This document shows positions 1-9,890 of a DNA stretch of 64,000 nucleotides, one piece after another. This stretch comes from CALMKX01 sp036274895 (GTDB taxonomy: Bacteria; Acidobacteriota; Thermoanaerobaculia; Multivoradales; SZUA-115). The stretch's first letter is position 1, and every line of letters starts with the position of its first letter. The stretch lies in NCBI GenBank assembly GCA_036274895.1, contig DASUEU010000051.1, positions 62,001 through 126,000 on the forward strand. The letters run 5' to 3'. A program made the position numbers and the translations under genes. A model generated the notes under the pieces. It searched no databases and was not told the origin of the DNA. It saw only the letters and a list, made by a program, of their open reading frames with translations.

Positions 1-2830
1 CCACCTTCTCGTCGACCAGCTCGGTGACGTAGCGGGCCACGCCGTCCGAGAAGTCGCTGGCCCGCAGGTGGGAGTGCCATTGGCGGTGGATCAGCCGCAC
101 GGTCAGGGCCACGCCCGGCAGCTCCTTCTCCTCCGGCCCCAGCACCAGCACCTCGGGGTGGATCTCCGCCGCCCGCTCGAGGTAGCGGGGCACCTTCACG
201 CCGACCAGGAAGGGGGGCACGGCGACCACCCGCCGGGTGTTGGTGACCGTCTGGTCGTCGGCGCCGGTGACCGTGGCCTCCACCACGTAGGTGCGGGGCT
301 GGGCCGTGGGCTCCAGGGTGGGGTCGAGCTGAATCGCCGCCCCGCCCTCGGCGTTGGTCGAGTCCTGGCGCGACAGGGTGGGAGTGGACTCGAAGCGGCC
401 GGCGGGCGAGAAGCGCCCGTCCGAGGAAAAGAACCACCCCGGCCGGGCTGCCGGCGCCCAGGCGTAAGGGAACTGGGTCACCCGCCAGGCCACGGGCCGC
501 TCGGTCACCCGGCCGCCGGCGTAGTAGGTGGCGGTGAGCTTGACCTCGAAGGGACGGTCCAGGGGCACCTTCTCGGCGCTCCACAGCTGGACCTCGAAGG
601 TCGGCAGGCGATAGGCCTCGACGCGGAAGCTCACCTCGCCGAAAGCCTCGCCGTCCGCCTTCCACTGGAACAGGGCCCGATAGGTGCCGGTGGGCAGCTT
701 GTCCTCCTGGAAGCGGTGGTAGAAGCTGCCGTTCGCCGCCACCTCCAGGGGATAGCGGAAGGAGACGTTGCCCGGGCCCTGGACGGTGAGCAGACCCTTG
801 CCGCTGAGCGGTGACAAGCGGCGGTCGTCGAGGCTGCGCACGTAGCCCTTGACGTGCACCGGCTCCTCCGGGCGGTAGACCGGCCGCTCGGTGAAGACGT
901 GGGCGATGGTGCGCACCTCCGGCCCCCGCTCCCCCAACTGTTCCTGGGTCCACTGCAGCCAAGGCCGCCGGCTGGACAGCCAGGCGCCGTCGCTGTAGTA
1001 GTCGGGCGCGCCGGCGGGATCGAGCACCAGCAGATCGTCGTCCTTGGCCACCACGATGCGGCGCACCCGTACGCTCCTGCCGGTCACCGCGCCCGGGGCA
1101 GTCCAGGCCAGCTGGCCGCGAGCGTCCGTGCTGCCCTCGAAGAGGGTCTCCCAGCGCACCCCGCGCACGTCCTTGGCACCTGCCTGATCGACCGCCCCCT
1201 CCACCCGCACCCTGGCGCCGGCGACCGCGGCGCCGGTGGCCAGGGAGGTGACCCAGAACACGGCGCGGCGGGGCTCCTCGGTGGTGGTCAGGGAGAGGTC
1301 GGTGACCGTCAGGCGCATCCAGGCCCGGGTGCTCGAGGCATCGAGGCTGCGCAGGCCGAGCAGGTAGGTGCCGGGCCTCTCGGGGCCGGCGACGGTCGCG
1401 AGTAGCCCAGCCAGGTCGAGGCCGAAGCTCGCCGCTGTGCCGGTTCGCGCCAGCGGCAAGGGGATCAGCTTCGAGAGCGGCGGGCTGCCCAGCTGGTGCA
1501 CATAAGCCGCGAGATCCTCGGTGGTGGGATGGCTCTGCACCTCGGTCCAGCGAGGCTTCTCCTCGCCCGGTCCAGGAGGACGGCGGCTCTCGTCGACCAC
1601 CACCGGCGACTCGGGGAAGGGCCAGAACGAGCGGTCCAGGGGGTCGACCTTCTGGATCCGCAGGTCCACCTGGTCCTGGCCACGGCCGGAAAGCGGTACC
1701 TCCTGCGGCCCGCGGCGCTCGGCCACGCCGGCCCCCGTCGTCCAGCGCAGATAGGTCTCTCGCGCGGGAAAGAAGAGGTAGACCTGGTTGCTGGCGGCGA
1801 GGTCGAGGGTCTGCCCCTGCTCACTGGTAATCGGCGTCGGCACCAGGTCCAGGCGGTAGCGGGTGTCGCGGGCGAAGTCGCCGGTCACACGCAGCCGGCG
1901 GCCGATCAGCTGGTAGCTGAGGTTGTCCACCGGCGGCGAAATGCGCACCAGGTTACGGGCTTCGAGGGTACCCAGCTCCTTGGGCGTGGCCGAAAAGTCC
2001 ACCACCAGGGCCGCTTCGCTCGCCGGGCAGGAGAGGGCCTGCTCGGGGGTGAAGCGGGAGCCCGAGGGGGTCACCGGCACCTGGCTGCCCGGGCAGCCGA
2101 ACTGGGTGGGCCGGAAGGGCTCGAGGGTCGAGAAGGTCACCTTGGCCAGGGATTCCGGCGCCCCCTCGTCGAGGGAGAGTTTCAAGTGGACGACCACCTT
2201 CGAGCCCAGGGGGATGGGCTTGGCGAGGGCCAGCAGGTAGCCCGCCGGCTCGTCGCGCCCCCGGCGCTCCAGGGGCTGGACGGTGAAGTCGTCGGCATCG
2301 AGCCAGCGCGAGCTCTCACTGCCCACCCCGGGCAGGGGCCGCAGCTCGAGGGTGACGGCCCTGGCCAAGGCCTTGACGTCGACCGGCTCCGGAAAGCGCA
2401 GCTCGACCCTCTCCACCCTCTCGAGGCCCTCGGCGCCGTCCCAGGGCCAGGTCTCGACGGGCGCCGGCAGCAGGGTCACCAGCTCGGTGGTCCGGCCCTC
2501 CAGTTGGAAGCGGAAGCGGGTCAGGGCCGGCCAGGCCTCGGCCGGGCGCAGTTGGAGGGTGCGGGAGTCGAGCCAAGTGAAAGCGCCGGGATGGGCCGGG
2601 GTGAAGCGCACCCAGCGCTCCGGCCGGTCCTCGGGTCCACCCTTGGCCGGGCCGAGGTCGCGGTCGAAGAAGATCGTCACCGGGTCCCAGCTGCGCAGGA
2701 AGTGGTCCGGCACCAGCACGGTGCCCCGGCTGCCCGCCGGCCGCACGGGCCCGGCGAACGCGGGTGCAGCCAGGAGCGCCACCAGCACCAGGTTGAGCAT
2801 CAGAACGGCCAGCCACCCGCGCCTACACAT
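1..2830 (-). CDS. Alpha-2-macroglobulin family protein (3' end outside window)
   Basis: Read directly on the minus strand from the ATG at 2828-2830; the frame stays open to base 1, so about 943 N-terminal residues are visible. A signal peptide (hydrophobic core AVLMLNLVLVALLAAPAFA) precedes long beta-rich MG-type domains. Around residue 640 comes FTERPVYRPEEPVHVKG, the typical MG2 signature of bacterial alpha-2-macroglobulins. The family traps or inhibits proteases in the periplasm or at the surface; the bait region and the thioester motif, if present, would lie beyond the window. The start overlaps the stop of the upstream giant gene by 8 nt (ATGTGTAG), so the two are probably translationally coupled. 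No Cys directly follows the signal sequence, so it does not look like a lipoprotein. Family assignment is firm; the thioester subtype cannot be decided. Confidence 0.88.
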   Translation of the reverse strand, partial: MCRRGWLAVLMLNLVLVALLAAPAFAGPVRPAGSRGTVLVPDHFLRSWDPVTIFFDRDLGPAKGGPEDRPERWVRFTPAHPGAFTWLDSRTLQLRPAEAWPALTRFRFQLEGRTTELVTLLPAPVETWPWDGAEGLERVERVELRFPEPVDVKALARAVTLELRPLPGVGSESSRWLDADDFTVQPLERRGRDEPAGYLLALAKPIPLGSKVVVHLKLSLDEGAPESLAKVTFSTLEPFRPTQFGCPGSQVPVTPSGSRFTPEQALSCPASEAALVVDFSATPKELGTLEARNLVRISPPVDNLSYQLIGRRLRVTGDFARDTRYRLDLVPTPITSEQGQTLDLAASNQVYLFFPARETYLRWTTGAGVAERRGPQEVPLSGRGQDQVDLRIQKVDPLDRSFWPFPESPVVVDESRRPPGPGEEKPRWTEVQSHPTTEDLAAYVHQLGSPPLSKLIPLPLARTGTAASFGLDLAGLLATVAGPERPGTYLLGLRSLDASSTRAWMRLTVTDLSLTTTEEPRRAVFWVTSLATGAAVAGARVRVEGAVDQAGAKDVRGVRWETLFEGSTDARGQLAWTAPGAVTGRSVRVRRIVVAKDDDLLVLDPAGAPDYYSDGAWLSSRRPWLQWTQEQLGERGPEVRTIAHVFTERPVYRPEEPVHVKGYVRSLDDRRLSPLSGKGLLTVQGPGNVSFRYPLEVAANGSFYHRFQEDKLPTGTYRALFQWKADGEAFGEVSFRVEAYRLPTFEVQLWSAEKVPLDRPFEVKLTATYYAGGRVTERPVAWRVTQFPYAWAPAARPGWFFSSDGRFSPAGRFESTPTLSRQDSTNAEGGAAIQLDPTLEPTAQPRTYVVEATVTGADDQTVTNTRRVVAVPPFLVGVKVPRYLERAAEIHPEVLVLGPEEKELPGVALTVRLIHRQWHSHLRASDFSDGVARYVTELVDEKV

Positions 2831-5800
2831 CGCCCGACTCCTCATCGTCTTCGGCGTTCAGCATCTCGTCGCACTCTTCGCACTCTTCGTCTTCGGCCTC
2901 TTCGACCACCGGCCGGCCGCGGGGAGCGAGCCGCTCGCGGGCCTGCCTCTCCTCGGCCAGGGCCAGGCAGTCCTTGGCCGGGTCGGCGCCGGCCTCCTCG
3001 ACGTAGCAGCGGATCACCGGTCCCGGCGGCAAGGTCGGTGGCGGGTCGATGCCCACCACGGCCGGCCGCACGGTCAGGGGAGGCGCGTCCCGCGGGCTGG
3101 CGACGGTCAGCAGGTAGGTGCCGGGCTCGAGGTCGTGGAGTTGCACGGCGCCCCGGCCCAGCTCGCGGCCGTCGGCGGCCAGCAGGCGGGTCTCGACCAC
3201 GTCCGAGCTGGCCCGGGCGCCCACCCCCACCGAGCCCTTGCGCCGGACTTCGAAGCGGTAGACCCGGCTATCTCCCGCTCCCAGCACGGCCTCGGGCCCC
3301 AGGCCCTCGCCAAGGGTCACGGGAGCCTGGGCCACCACCTCGGCGGTGCCGGCGAGGTCCTGGCCGGCGAGGCCGGCGAGCCGCAGCTCTCCCTCGCCGG
3401 TGGGCAGGAAGAAGTCCAGCCGCCCCCCCTCCGGCAGCACCTCGAACCGGCTCACCTCTTGGGCGAGGGCCTCGACGATCACCCCCGAGGCCGTCGCGAA
3501 GCTGACCAGGGCCGGCTGATCGTGGGCGATGGCCCAGCGTTGGGCGGGCCCCGACAGCCGGACCCGGGCCGGCAGCTCGAGCCGGGTGACCTGGGACAGG
3601 CGGCGGGTGAGGCCCAGCCGGACGGGGCCTTGCGCCGAGTCGGCCCGGGCGACCAGGAGATGGCCGGGCCCATGGTCGATCAGCAGGGTGCCGCCGACCG
3701 CCGGCAGGGGCAGCTCGAGGCCGCGCAGCACGTCACCACCGGCAGTGAGCAGCCGCGCTCCCGAGGCACCGCGGATGCGCAGGCGGGTGCCCACCTCGGC
3801 CGCGTCCGCGGGCAGGGCCAGGCGCAGGGTGCCGCCCTGGGCCTGGCGGGCCTCGAAGGTCTCGCCGGCGAAGGTCAGCCGTCGTCCCGGGTCCACGGGC
3901 AGCAGCTCGAAGCGGGCGCTGGTGCCCGCACCCGAGAGGTCGAAGAGCCACAGGTTGGCGGCCTCGGTGTCGAGGGTCTCGTCGAGGCCCTCGCGGTCCG
4001 CCCAGTGGGCGGAGAAGATGCCCTCGCCGGTGGCGAGCACGGCGGCCAGGCCCGGAGCGAGCACCAGGCGCGCGGCCTTGGCTCCCGCGGGCAGGTCGAA
4101 GACCCGGACACCGCCCGCCGGCACGGCGGCGGAAGTCACGCCCCAGCTCGCCCCTTCACTCGCCGCCGGGCGAGCGAAGCGGTGCGCCGTCAGGCGGGTG
4201 GCCACCTCCGGCGAGCGCGGCGCCCGCACCCGGAGCCGCCCGGGCTCCGGCGCCAGGGAGGCCACGAGGGAGCCTTCCGACACCACCGCCAGGGCTCGGT
4301 CCAGGTCACCGGCCCGCTCTCCCCGGCCCGCCGGCAGCCAGCCGGCGACGGGCTGGCCACCCACGCTGCGAGCCACGGCGAGCACGGGGCCGGCGGCCAC
4401 GTCGCAGACGATCTCGCCTCCCGCGGGGAGGGTGAGGTCGATGCCACCGTCCCCCTCGCCCAGCCGCTGGCGGCGAGCGACCAAGCGCTCCCCAGCGGCA
4501 TCGGCGGCCGGCGAGAGGGCCCAGAGCACGCCGGCGGGGGCCGTGGCCCCGGAGCGGGCGAGCTCCAGGGCGGCTCCTCCCCGGTTGCCCAGCTCGAGGC
4601 CCGGCCAGGGCTCGAGCTCAAAGCAGCCGGGCTCGAGGCGCACCCCCGCGGCCAGGAAGCGCCCTTCGAGGCCGCGCACGGCCGCCAGACCGAGGCCCCG
4701 TTCGAGGTCGGCTCCGTCGGCCGCCGGGGGACCCGTCAGGCCGGAGGCCAGCTCGATCGGCAAGCCGCGACCATCGACCGACCAGACCCGCAGGCGCAGC
4801 GCCGTGCCGGCCGCGACGGGCACGGCCGCCGCCGGCTCCCGCCCCAGCCGGGTGGTGACGGTGCGCCAGGAGCCGCCCTCCTTGCGCTCGACGGCCAGCC
4901 CGATGGTCTCGGCCGAGCGGGCCGCCAGCACCATCAGCCCCTCTCCCTGCGCAGCGGCCAGGGGCACGACCTGGACCGTGCCCGGGGTGGACGTGAGGGC
5001 CACCTTGCCCGGCAGCGCGAGGGGGGAAACCGGCTGCTCGGCGAGACGCCGCACCGCGACCATGGTCTGGTAGAGGCCCCCGGTCTGGTCCACCTGGAGG
5101 CGGTACTGCCCAGGGGTCAACCGCTGCACCAGGAGGAAGTTCCAGTCGTCCGGGCGGTCCCAGGAGGTGACCAGCAGCTCGCCCTTGGCGTCGAGCAGGC
5201 GGGCCTGGGCGTCAGCCGGACCGAAGGAGGAGATCTCGTACAGCCCCCCCTCTCGTCCGACCGAGAGGGTAGCTTCGTCGGGCAGGCTGAGCTCGCGCTC
5301 GACGCCCGCCACCAGGGCCTCTGGCCACACCGACACGGTGTAGGGCAGGCGGTCGTTCACCCACACGGCCCGCACGGCCAGCTCGTACTCGCCGGCCGCA
5401 AGGGGCGCGCTGAAGCTGCGGCCGGGCAGCACCCGCCCCACCACCTCGCTCTGCCCGACGAGCCTCAGCTCGCCGGTCATGCCATCGCCGACGCGCACCG
5501 TCGCCGGGGTCGGGCCGTCCAGGGTGAAGCGCCAGCGGTCGGGCTGCCGGGCCTCGCCTTCGCCGGTCTCGCGCCAGACGTGCTCGAGGGCCCGCTCAAG
5601 GGGCAGGGCGTGGGGACCGTGGCCCTCCCGTGGCGGCGGCGCATCGGTGCGCTCGAGCAGGGCCAGGACCCGGCCCTCGGTGGCGCCGGGCAGGATGATC
5701 AGCCGGTAGCCGCCGGCGCCTGCGGGCAAGGGCTCCTCGCCGCTCGCCATCTCGGGGGCGAGGGGCCAGCCGTCCGCGTCCTCCAGCCGCACGGGAAAGT

Positions 5801-8180
5801 CCCGCTCCTGGCCGATCGCCCGCACCCGCCAACGCCCCTCGGCCGGCACCTCGAAGCGGTAGGCCACCCCCTCCCCCACCGCCAGGGACCGGCGGGCCGG
5901 CACCCCCGGCGCCAGGCTGCCGCCGTCCGCCAGGGGCGCCGCCGCCAGCCGCAGGCCCAGATGCCCGGCGGACTGCCCCAGGGCCGACACCGTGACCTGG
6001 TAATCGCCCTCGCGCAGGTAGCGCTGCACCAGGAAGTTGCGGCCGACGCCGTTGTGCTCCTCGGTGACCAGGTTGGTCACCGTGCGGGTGCGCAAGCGGC
6101 CGCTGGTCGCCAGCAAGCCGGTGGTCTCCACCCGCCACAGGGCCGGCCGGTCCGCCCGTAGCTGGAAGGAGCGCGACGCCCCGCGCCCGAGGTCGAAATG
6201 GACCACTTCCTGCTCGCTCACCGGCGTCAGCCTGGGCAGCTGCGCCAGGCGTTCCGGCGCGATGGGCGGCAGGGGGCGGTCGGCGGCCAGGATCGCCGGC
6301 TCGAGGGTCAGGGCGTAGAAGACCGGTCGCTCGGTGGCGTTGGCGATGCGCACGGTGTGGGCGCCGGGGAGTACCGCGGCCGCCTCCGAGGCCGGAGCGC
6401 CGTCCAGCGAGAGGGGTAGCAGCTTGCCGTCCTCGCCCAAGGCCGACAGGCGCCCGTCGGTCTTGGTGTCGAAAGGGATCTCCAGGTCTTCGCCCGGCCC
6501 CTGGACCACCGGCAGGGGCTCGGTGGGATCGAGGGGGCGCTCGCGGATCACCACGCCGGTGGCGAGGCCGGGCTGGCGGTTGACCGCCAGGCGATAAGAG
6601 AGGTTGCCCTCGATCGGCACCGCCAGGGAGGGGAAGAGCAGGCCGGCTCGCACCGGGGAGACCTCTGTGTCCTCGGCCAACCCCACCCACTCCAGGGCTC
6701 GACCGAGCAGGTCCGAGGGCCGCAGCAGCACGGAGACGATCCCCGGCTCCACGGGCTCGAGGCTCAGCAGATAGAGCCCGGCCGACAGCTCGACCGACTT
6801 GCCGGCATCCTCGAAGGCCGGAGCCTTGTAGCCACGGGTGGGGATCGGGAAGGGCTCGAAGCGGAAGCGGGTCTTGGTCCCTTTGGCCAGCAGCTCGTAG
6901 CGGCCGTTGACCTTGACCTGCACGTGCAGGGTGGCCGGGCCGAGCAGGTTGAAGCGGCGCTGCCAGGGCTGGCCCGGGCCCAGGGGCACGGCCTGGCTGG
7001 CCAGCACCCGGTTCTTGCCGTCGAAGAGCACGCCGGTCAGGCCGATCGAGTCCTCGGGGTGACCGGAGGAGAAGGCGGCGATCCAGTAGGTGCCTCCTGG
7101 CTCGATGGGGTACTCGGTGCGGCTGCGCATCTGCTGCAGCAGGTAGGGCTGCCCGGCGGTGCCCCGGACGGTGATGCGATGGAGGCCGTCGCTGCGCTCG
7201 TCCCGCTCGAGGGTGGCCACCGGCGGCACGCTCTTCTCTGTGACCATGGCGCCGTCCGCGTCCTCGACGAAGGGCTGCTCGGGGTCGAAGCGGGCGGCCC
7301 CCAGCAAGGCCGCGCCGGTCTTCGGCAGCTCCAGGCGGTAGTGGGTGGCGAGGCCGGAGACCAGGTAGGTGTCGAAGCCGAAGGGGCTGGTGACGAAGCG
7401 CCGGCGCCCCGCCTCGGGCAGGCGGGGGAAGCCCGAGCGCAAGTAGAAGGGCCGATCCGGTGCCGCCACCGACCAGGGCTGCTCCGGGCCGCCATAGGCG
7501 GTGAGCAGGTAGAGCCCGGCGTCGAGCTGGGCGGTGAGCTGGCAGAGGGTCAGGGGCTTGCCCTTGGCCGGCTCGATCACCGACACCAGGGGCTCCGCGT
7601 CGACCAGCCAGGAGCCGTCCTGCCAGAGGCGCAGGTCGCGCAAGTGGCGGCCGGCGGCCTCGAGGGTCACCCGCTGGGCCTTGGGCAGGTCGAGCCAGAA
7701 GGAGCGTTGCTCGAAGTCGCCGAGATCGGCCGCGATCAGCTTGCCGTCGAGGAGCCGGGGGGCCGGGGTGGAGCTCTTCTCGGCGAAGGTGCGGCCCGCG
7801 AGCTTCACCTGCCCGCCGGCCTCCTCCGCGCCCTGGGTGACCACGCGGTACTCGCCGCGATCGAGCAGCAGGTCGATGCGGCCGTCCTTGCCACCGGGGG
7901 CACCGTCCACGGCCAGGGTGCCGGCCATGCGGTCCACCAGGTAGAGGGCCGTGCCGGCGCCGCTCGCCACCGAGACGGAATAGCGGCCGAAGCGGGGCAC
8001 CGTGAGCACGGTGGCCTGGAAGCCAGCGGCCGGCAGCTCCGCCGCTTCGAGGCGGACCCGGTCGGCCCCTGCCGGCGCGGCATCCCCGGCCCTCGCTCCC
8101 GCCACCCCCGCGATCAGACCGAGAACGCCGAGAGCGGCTGCCAACAGCCGCCCTCCCCGACACCACCGGTAGCCCATCAT
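2823..8180 (-). CDS. Giant exported protein with repeated PPC-like beta-sandwich motifs
   Basis: 1785 residues from the ATG at 8178-8180, chosen because GGGGGA lies 6 nt upstream and the protein then starts with a signal peptide (RLLAAALGVLGLIAGVAGARA). The open frame continues upstream to 8348 but only into a palindromic repeat. The chain contains repeated short motifs ending beta units (LDRGEYRVV, LDAGLYLLT, LSAGLYLLS, LREGDYQVT, LAAGEYELA, LTPGQYRLQ, LEPGTYLLT), the pattern of bacterial pre-peptidase C-terminal (PPC) domains. No catalytic motif is recognisable. The C-terminus is strongly acidic with clustered Cys (EEAEDEECEECDEML). It heads a two-gene operon with the alpha-2-macroglobulin, so an inferred role is as a surface or periplasmic partner of it. 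I do not recognise a named family for the full protein. Confidence 0.8.
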   Translation of the reverse strand: MMGYRWCRGGRLLAAALGVLGLIAGVAGARAGDAAPAGADRVRLEAAELPAAGFQATVLTVPRFGRYSVSVASGAGTALYLVDRMAGTLAVDGAPGGKDGRIDLLLDRGEYRVVTQGAEEAGGQVKLAGRTFAEKSSTPAPRLLDGKLIAADLGDFEQRSFWLDLPKAQRVTLEAAGRHLRDLRLWQDGSWLVDAEPLVSVIEPAKGKPLTLCQLTAQLDAGLYLLTAYGGPEQPWSVAAPDRPFYLRSGFPRLPEAGRRRFVTSPFGFDTYLVSGLATHYRLELPKTGAALLGAARFDPEQPFVEDADGAMVTEKSVPPVATLERDERSDGLHRITVRGTAGQPYLLQQMRSRTEYPIEPGGTYWIAAFSSGHPEDSIGLTGVLFDGKNRVLASQAVPLGPGQPWQRRFNLLGPATLHVQVKVNGRYELLAKGTKTRFRFEPFPIPTRGYKAPAFEDAGKSVELSAGLYLLSLEPVEPGIVSVLLRPSDLLGRALEWVGLAEDTEVSPVRAGLLFPSLAVPIEGNLSYRLAVNRQPGLATGVVIRERPLDPTEPLPVVQGPGEDLEIPFDTKTDGRLSALGEDGKLLPLSLDGAPASEAAAVLPGAHTVRIANATERPVFYALTLEPAILAADRPLPPIAPERLAQLPRLTPVSEQEVVHFDLGRGASRSFQLRADRPALWRVETTGLLATSGRLRTRTVTNLVTEEHNGVGRNFLVQRYLREGDYQVTVSALGQSAGHLGLRLAAAPLADGGSLAPGVPARRSLAVGEGVAYRFEVPAEGRWRVRAIGQERDFPVRLEDADGWPLAPEMASGEEPLPAGAGGYRLIILPGATEGRVLALLERTDAPPPREGHGPHALPLERALEHVWRETGEGEARQPDRWRFTLDGPTPATVRVGDGMTGELRLVGQSEVVGRVLPGRSFSAPLAAGEYELAVRAVWVNDRLPYTVSVWPEALVAGVERELSLPDEATLSVGREGGLYEISSFGPADAQARLLDAKGELLVTSWDRPDDWNFLLVQRLTPGQYRLQVDQTGGLYQTMVAVRRLAEQPVSPLALPGKVALTSTPGTVQVVPLAAAQGEGLMVLAARSAETIGLAVERKEGGSWRTVTTRLGREPAAAVPVAAGTALRLRVWSVDGRGLPIELASGLTGPPAADGADLERGLGLAAVRGLEGRFLAAGVRLEPGCFELEPWPGLELGNRGGAALELARSGATAPAGVLWALSPAADAAGERLVARRQRLGEGDGGIDLTLPAGGEIVCDVAAGPVLAVARSVGGQPVAGWLPAGRGERAGDLDRALAVVSEGSLVASLAPEPGRLRVRAPRSPEVATRLTAHRFARPAASEGASWGVTSAAVPAGGVRVFDLPAGAKAARLVLAPGLAAVLATGEGIFSAHWADREGLDETLDTEAANLWLFDLSGAGTSARFELLPVDPGRRLTFAGETFEARQAQGGTLRLALPADAAEVGTRLRIRGASGARLLTAGGDVLRGLELPLPAVGGTLLIDHGPGHLLVARADSAQGPVRLGLTRRLSQVTRLELPARVRLSGPAQRWAIAHDQPALVSFATASGVIVEALAQEVSRFEVLPEGGRLDFFLPTGEGELRLAGLAGQDLAGTAEVVAQAPVTLGEGLGPEAVLGAGDSRVYRFEVRRKGSVGVGARASSDVVETRLLAADGRELGRGAVQLHDLEPGTYLLTVASPRDAPPLTVRPAVVGIDPPPTLPPGPVIRCYVEEAGADPAKDCLALAEERQARERLAPRGRPVVEEAEDEECEECDEMLNAEDDEESGDV

Positions 8181-8267
8181 GTGCAATCCCCCGAAACCGC
8201 GTTCCACCGACAGTAACGCAAAGCGACGACGGGCGGGGGACAGACTCGAAGGAGGCTCCCGCACCCA

Positions 8268-8366
8268 GCTCGTAGGCTGGGTTGGCCGTCTGCGGCGTAA
8301 CCCAGCTCGATCGCCGGAGAACTGAGCTGGGTTACGTGGCTGCGCCACTAACCCCGCCTACGAGCT
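8268..8366. repeat. 99-bp palindromic repeat element at the end of the regulator gene
   Basis: Bounded by a perfect 11-bp inverted repeat (AGCTCGTAGGC at 8268-8278, GCCTACGAGCT at 8356-8366). Inside are two smaller stem-loops, each opening with GGGTT and closing with AACCC. It lies between the giant gene and the regulator and supplies the last codons and the TAG stop of the regulator (8358-8360). It probably acts as a terminator. The GTAGG...GGGTT/AACCC design resembles a dispersed intergenic repeat seen in many environmental genomes. Confidence 0.8.
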
Positions 8367-9872
8367 CCGCCCCCGCCGTTTGAGCCGCTCCGAGACCTCG
8401 CGCACGGCCCTCTCTCGGCGCGCGACGTCGAGCTGTTCCTGATGCAACCGGGGCGGGGCCACGCGCTCGGCGCAAGCTTCCAGGGGCAGGGGGCAGCGCT
8501 CGCAGGTGAGGTCCACCTCCAGCCGCCGCAGGGCCGGGTCGGCGGCGAAGCGCAGGGTCTGGCGCAAGGTGTCGTCCGCCAGCACCCCGAGAGCCACGGT
8601 GGAGCGGGCGCCCGGGTTGAGCGCCAGCGGCCGGGAGGCGGTGAGCACCAGGAATGCCGCCTCCTCCGACTGGAAGTGCTGGTAGGCGGCGTCGACCAGG
8701 ATCGAGGCAGGGTCCACGTCCGGGGGCGGCGCCAGCAGGGCGAGGGCCGGCCAGCGCCGGCAATAGGCCTCGGCCAGGCCGAGGCCATGCGGCACGGCCA
8801 CCCGCGACAGGTTGAGCAGCTTGGTCAGCCGAGCCCGGTCGGTCCCCGCGGGCTGGGCGAAGCGCAGGAAGAAGAGCTGCTCCAGCCCGAAGCGATGGGG
8901 CAGCACCTCGGTCAGGCGGTGGAAGAAGGTCTCCGGCGTGGACCGCCAGCGCACCAGCAGGCGCAGCAACTCCGCCGGCTGCCAGGCGGGCCGGCCGAAC
9001 AGGCGGTCGAGGTCCCGGCCCAGCTTCTCGCCGTCGATGAGCAGGGCGCCGGCAAAGTAGGAGGCCCGGAAGTTGTTCAGCACCTGGTCGAAGGACTCCA
9101 CCTTGATCCACGACGAGGTCACCGGCCGCTCGCTCGCCCCGAGATGGCGGAAGCCGATCTCCCGGGCCAGCACGAAGGCCGCTTGGGTGGGCATCAGCCG
9201 GCCGTTCACCAGCAGGCGGGGCGGATCCCCGGGCACGTAGAGAGAGCGCAGGAACGACAGCTCGGGGTGTGTCGCCAGGGTGGTGCGGTCGATCTCATAG
9301 CCCCAGCGCCGGATCAGCTCCCGCTCCAGCTCCTCGGCGCCCGGCGGCGGCATCGCCGGCAGCTTGGCCTGGCGGCGAAACTCCCCGGCGGCCTCCTCCA
9401 GATCCTCGAAGTGGTTGTGGGAGAGCTGCTGGTAGGAGCGCAGCGCCGCGAGCAGGAACTGCTCCACCCCGAGGTCGTAGGCCAGACCGATCTCGAAGAA
9501 GGTGCGCAGCAGGGCCCCGGCGCGATCGGTGTCACGGGTGACCAGGCTGAAGACGTCCTTGGCGTCGATGCCGAAGAGGTGGAAGGGGAACTCGCGGAAC
9601 CACTCCGAGTCGAGCACCGAGCGCACCGCTCCCAGCCGGCCGTCGACCTGCTGAGACACCAGCTCGTCGTAGGAGACATCGAGGGCCCGCGCCAACTCGA
9701 GCAGCTTCTCCGGCTTGGGGAACTTCTTGCCCTTCTCGATCTCCGACAGGTAGGACACCGCCATCTGCGCCCGCTGGGCGAGCTGCGACAGCTGCAACCC
9801 CCGCTCCTGGCGGAGAACTCGGACCTTGAGGCCCAAGGTGAAACGCAGGGTCTCGGCGTGGGTCGTGCTCAA
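8358..9872 (-). CDS. XRE-family regulator of the RamB/ScfR type (HTH plus degenerate IrrE-like and DUF2083-like C-terminus)
   Basis: 504 residues. Residues 14-68 are a Cro/C1-type HTH (LRQERGLQLSQLAQRAQ, then SYLSEIEKGKKFPKPEKL). The middle (about 150-320) resembles the DUF955/IrrE domain, but the zinc motif is degenerate (VLAREIGFRHLG instead of HEXXH), so proteolysis is unlikely. The C-terminal part ends with a Cys cluster (CERCPLPLEAC, near residue 457), as in DUF2083 proteins. This architecture is that of the short-chain fatty acyl regulators ScfR/RamB, which control acetate, propionate and glyoxylate genes. The gene is divergent from aceB-aceA, and the 130-bp gap holds two palindromes. 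Inference: it senses an acyl-CoA-type metabolite and controls the glyoxylate shunt and itself. The stop codon lies inside the repeat at 8268-8366. Confidence 0.9.
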   Translation of the reverse strand: MSTTHAETLRFTLGLKVRVLRQERGLQLSQLAQRAQMAVSYLSEIEKGKKFPKPEKLLELARALDVSYDELVSQQVDGRLGAVRSVLDSEWFREFPFHLFGIDAKDVFSLVTRDTDRAGALLRTFFEIGLAYDLGVEQFLLAALRSYQQLSHNHFEDLEEAAGEFRRQAKLPAMPPPGAEELERELIRRWGYEIDRTTLATHPELSFLRSLYVPGDPPRLLVNGRLMPTQAAFVLAREIGFRHLGASERPVTSSWIKVESFDQVLNNFRASYFAGALLIDGEKLGRDLDRLFGRPAWQPAELLRLLVRWRSTPETFFHRLTEVLPHRFGLEQLFFLRFAQPAGTDRARLTKLLNLSRVAVPHGLGLAEAYCRRWPALALLAPPPDVDPASILVDAAYQHFQSEEAAFLVLTASRPLALNPGARSTVALGVLADDTLRQTLRFAADPALRRLEVDLTCERCPLPLEACAERVAPPRLHQEQLDVARRERAVREVSERLKRRGRSS

Positions 9873-9890
9873 GGGCTGACCTCGGTTGAG

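Noticed and set aside
2283..6161. Plus-strand open frame of about 1290 codons opposite the giant exported gene
   Set aside because: Low-complexity Gly/Gln/His/Arg composition typical of antisense frames; the minus-strand reading has signal peptide and regular beta motifs.
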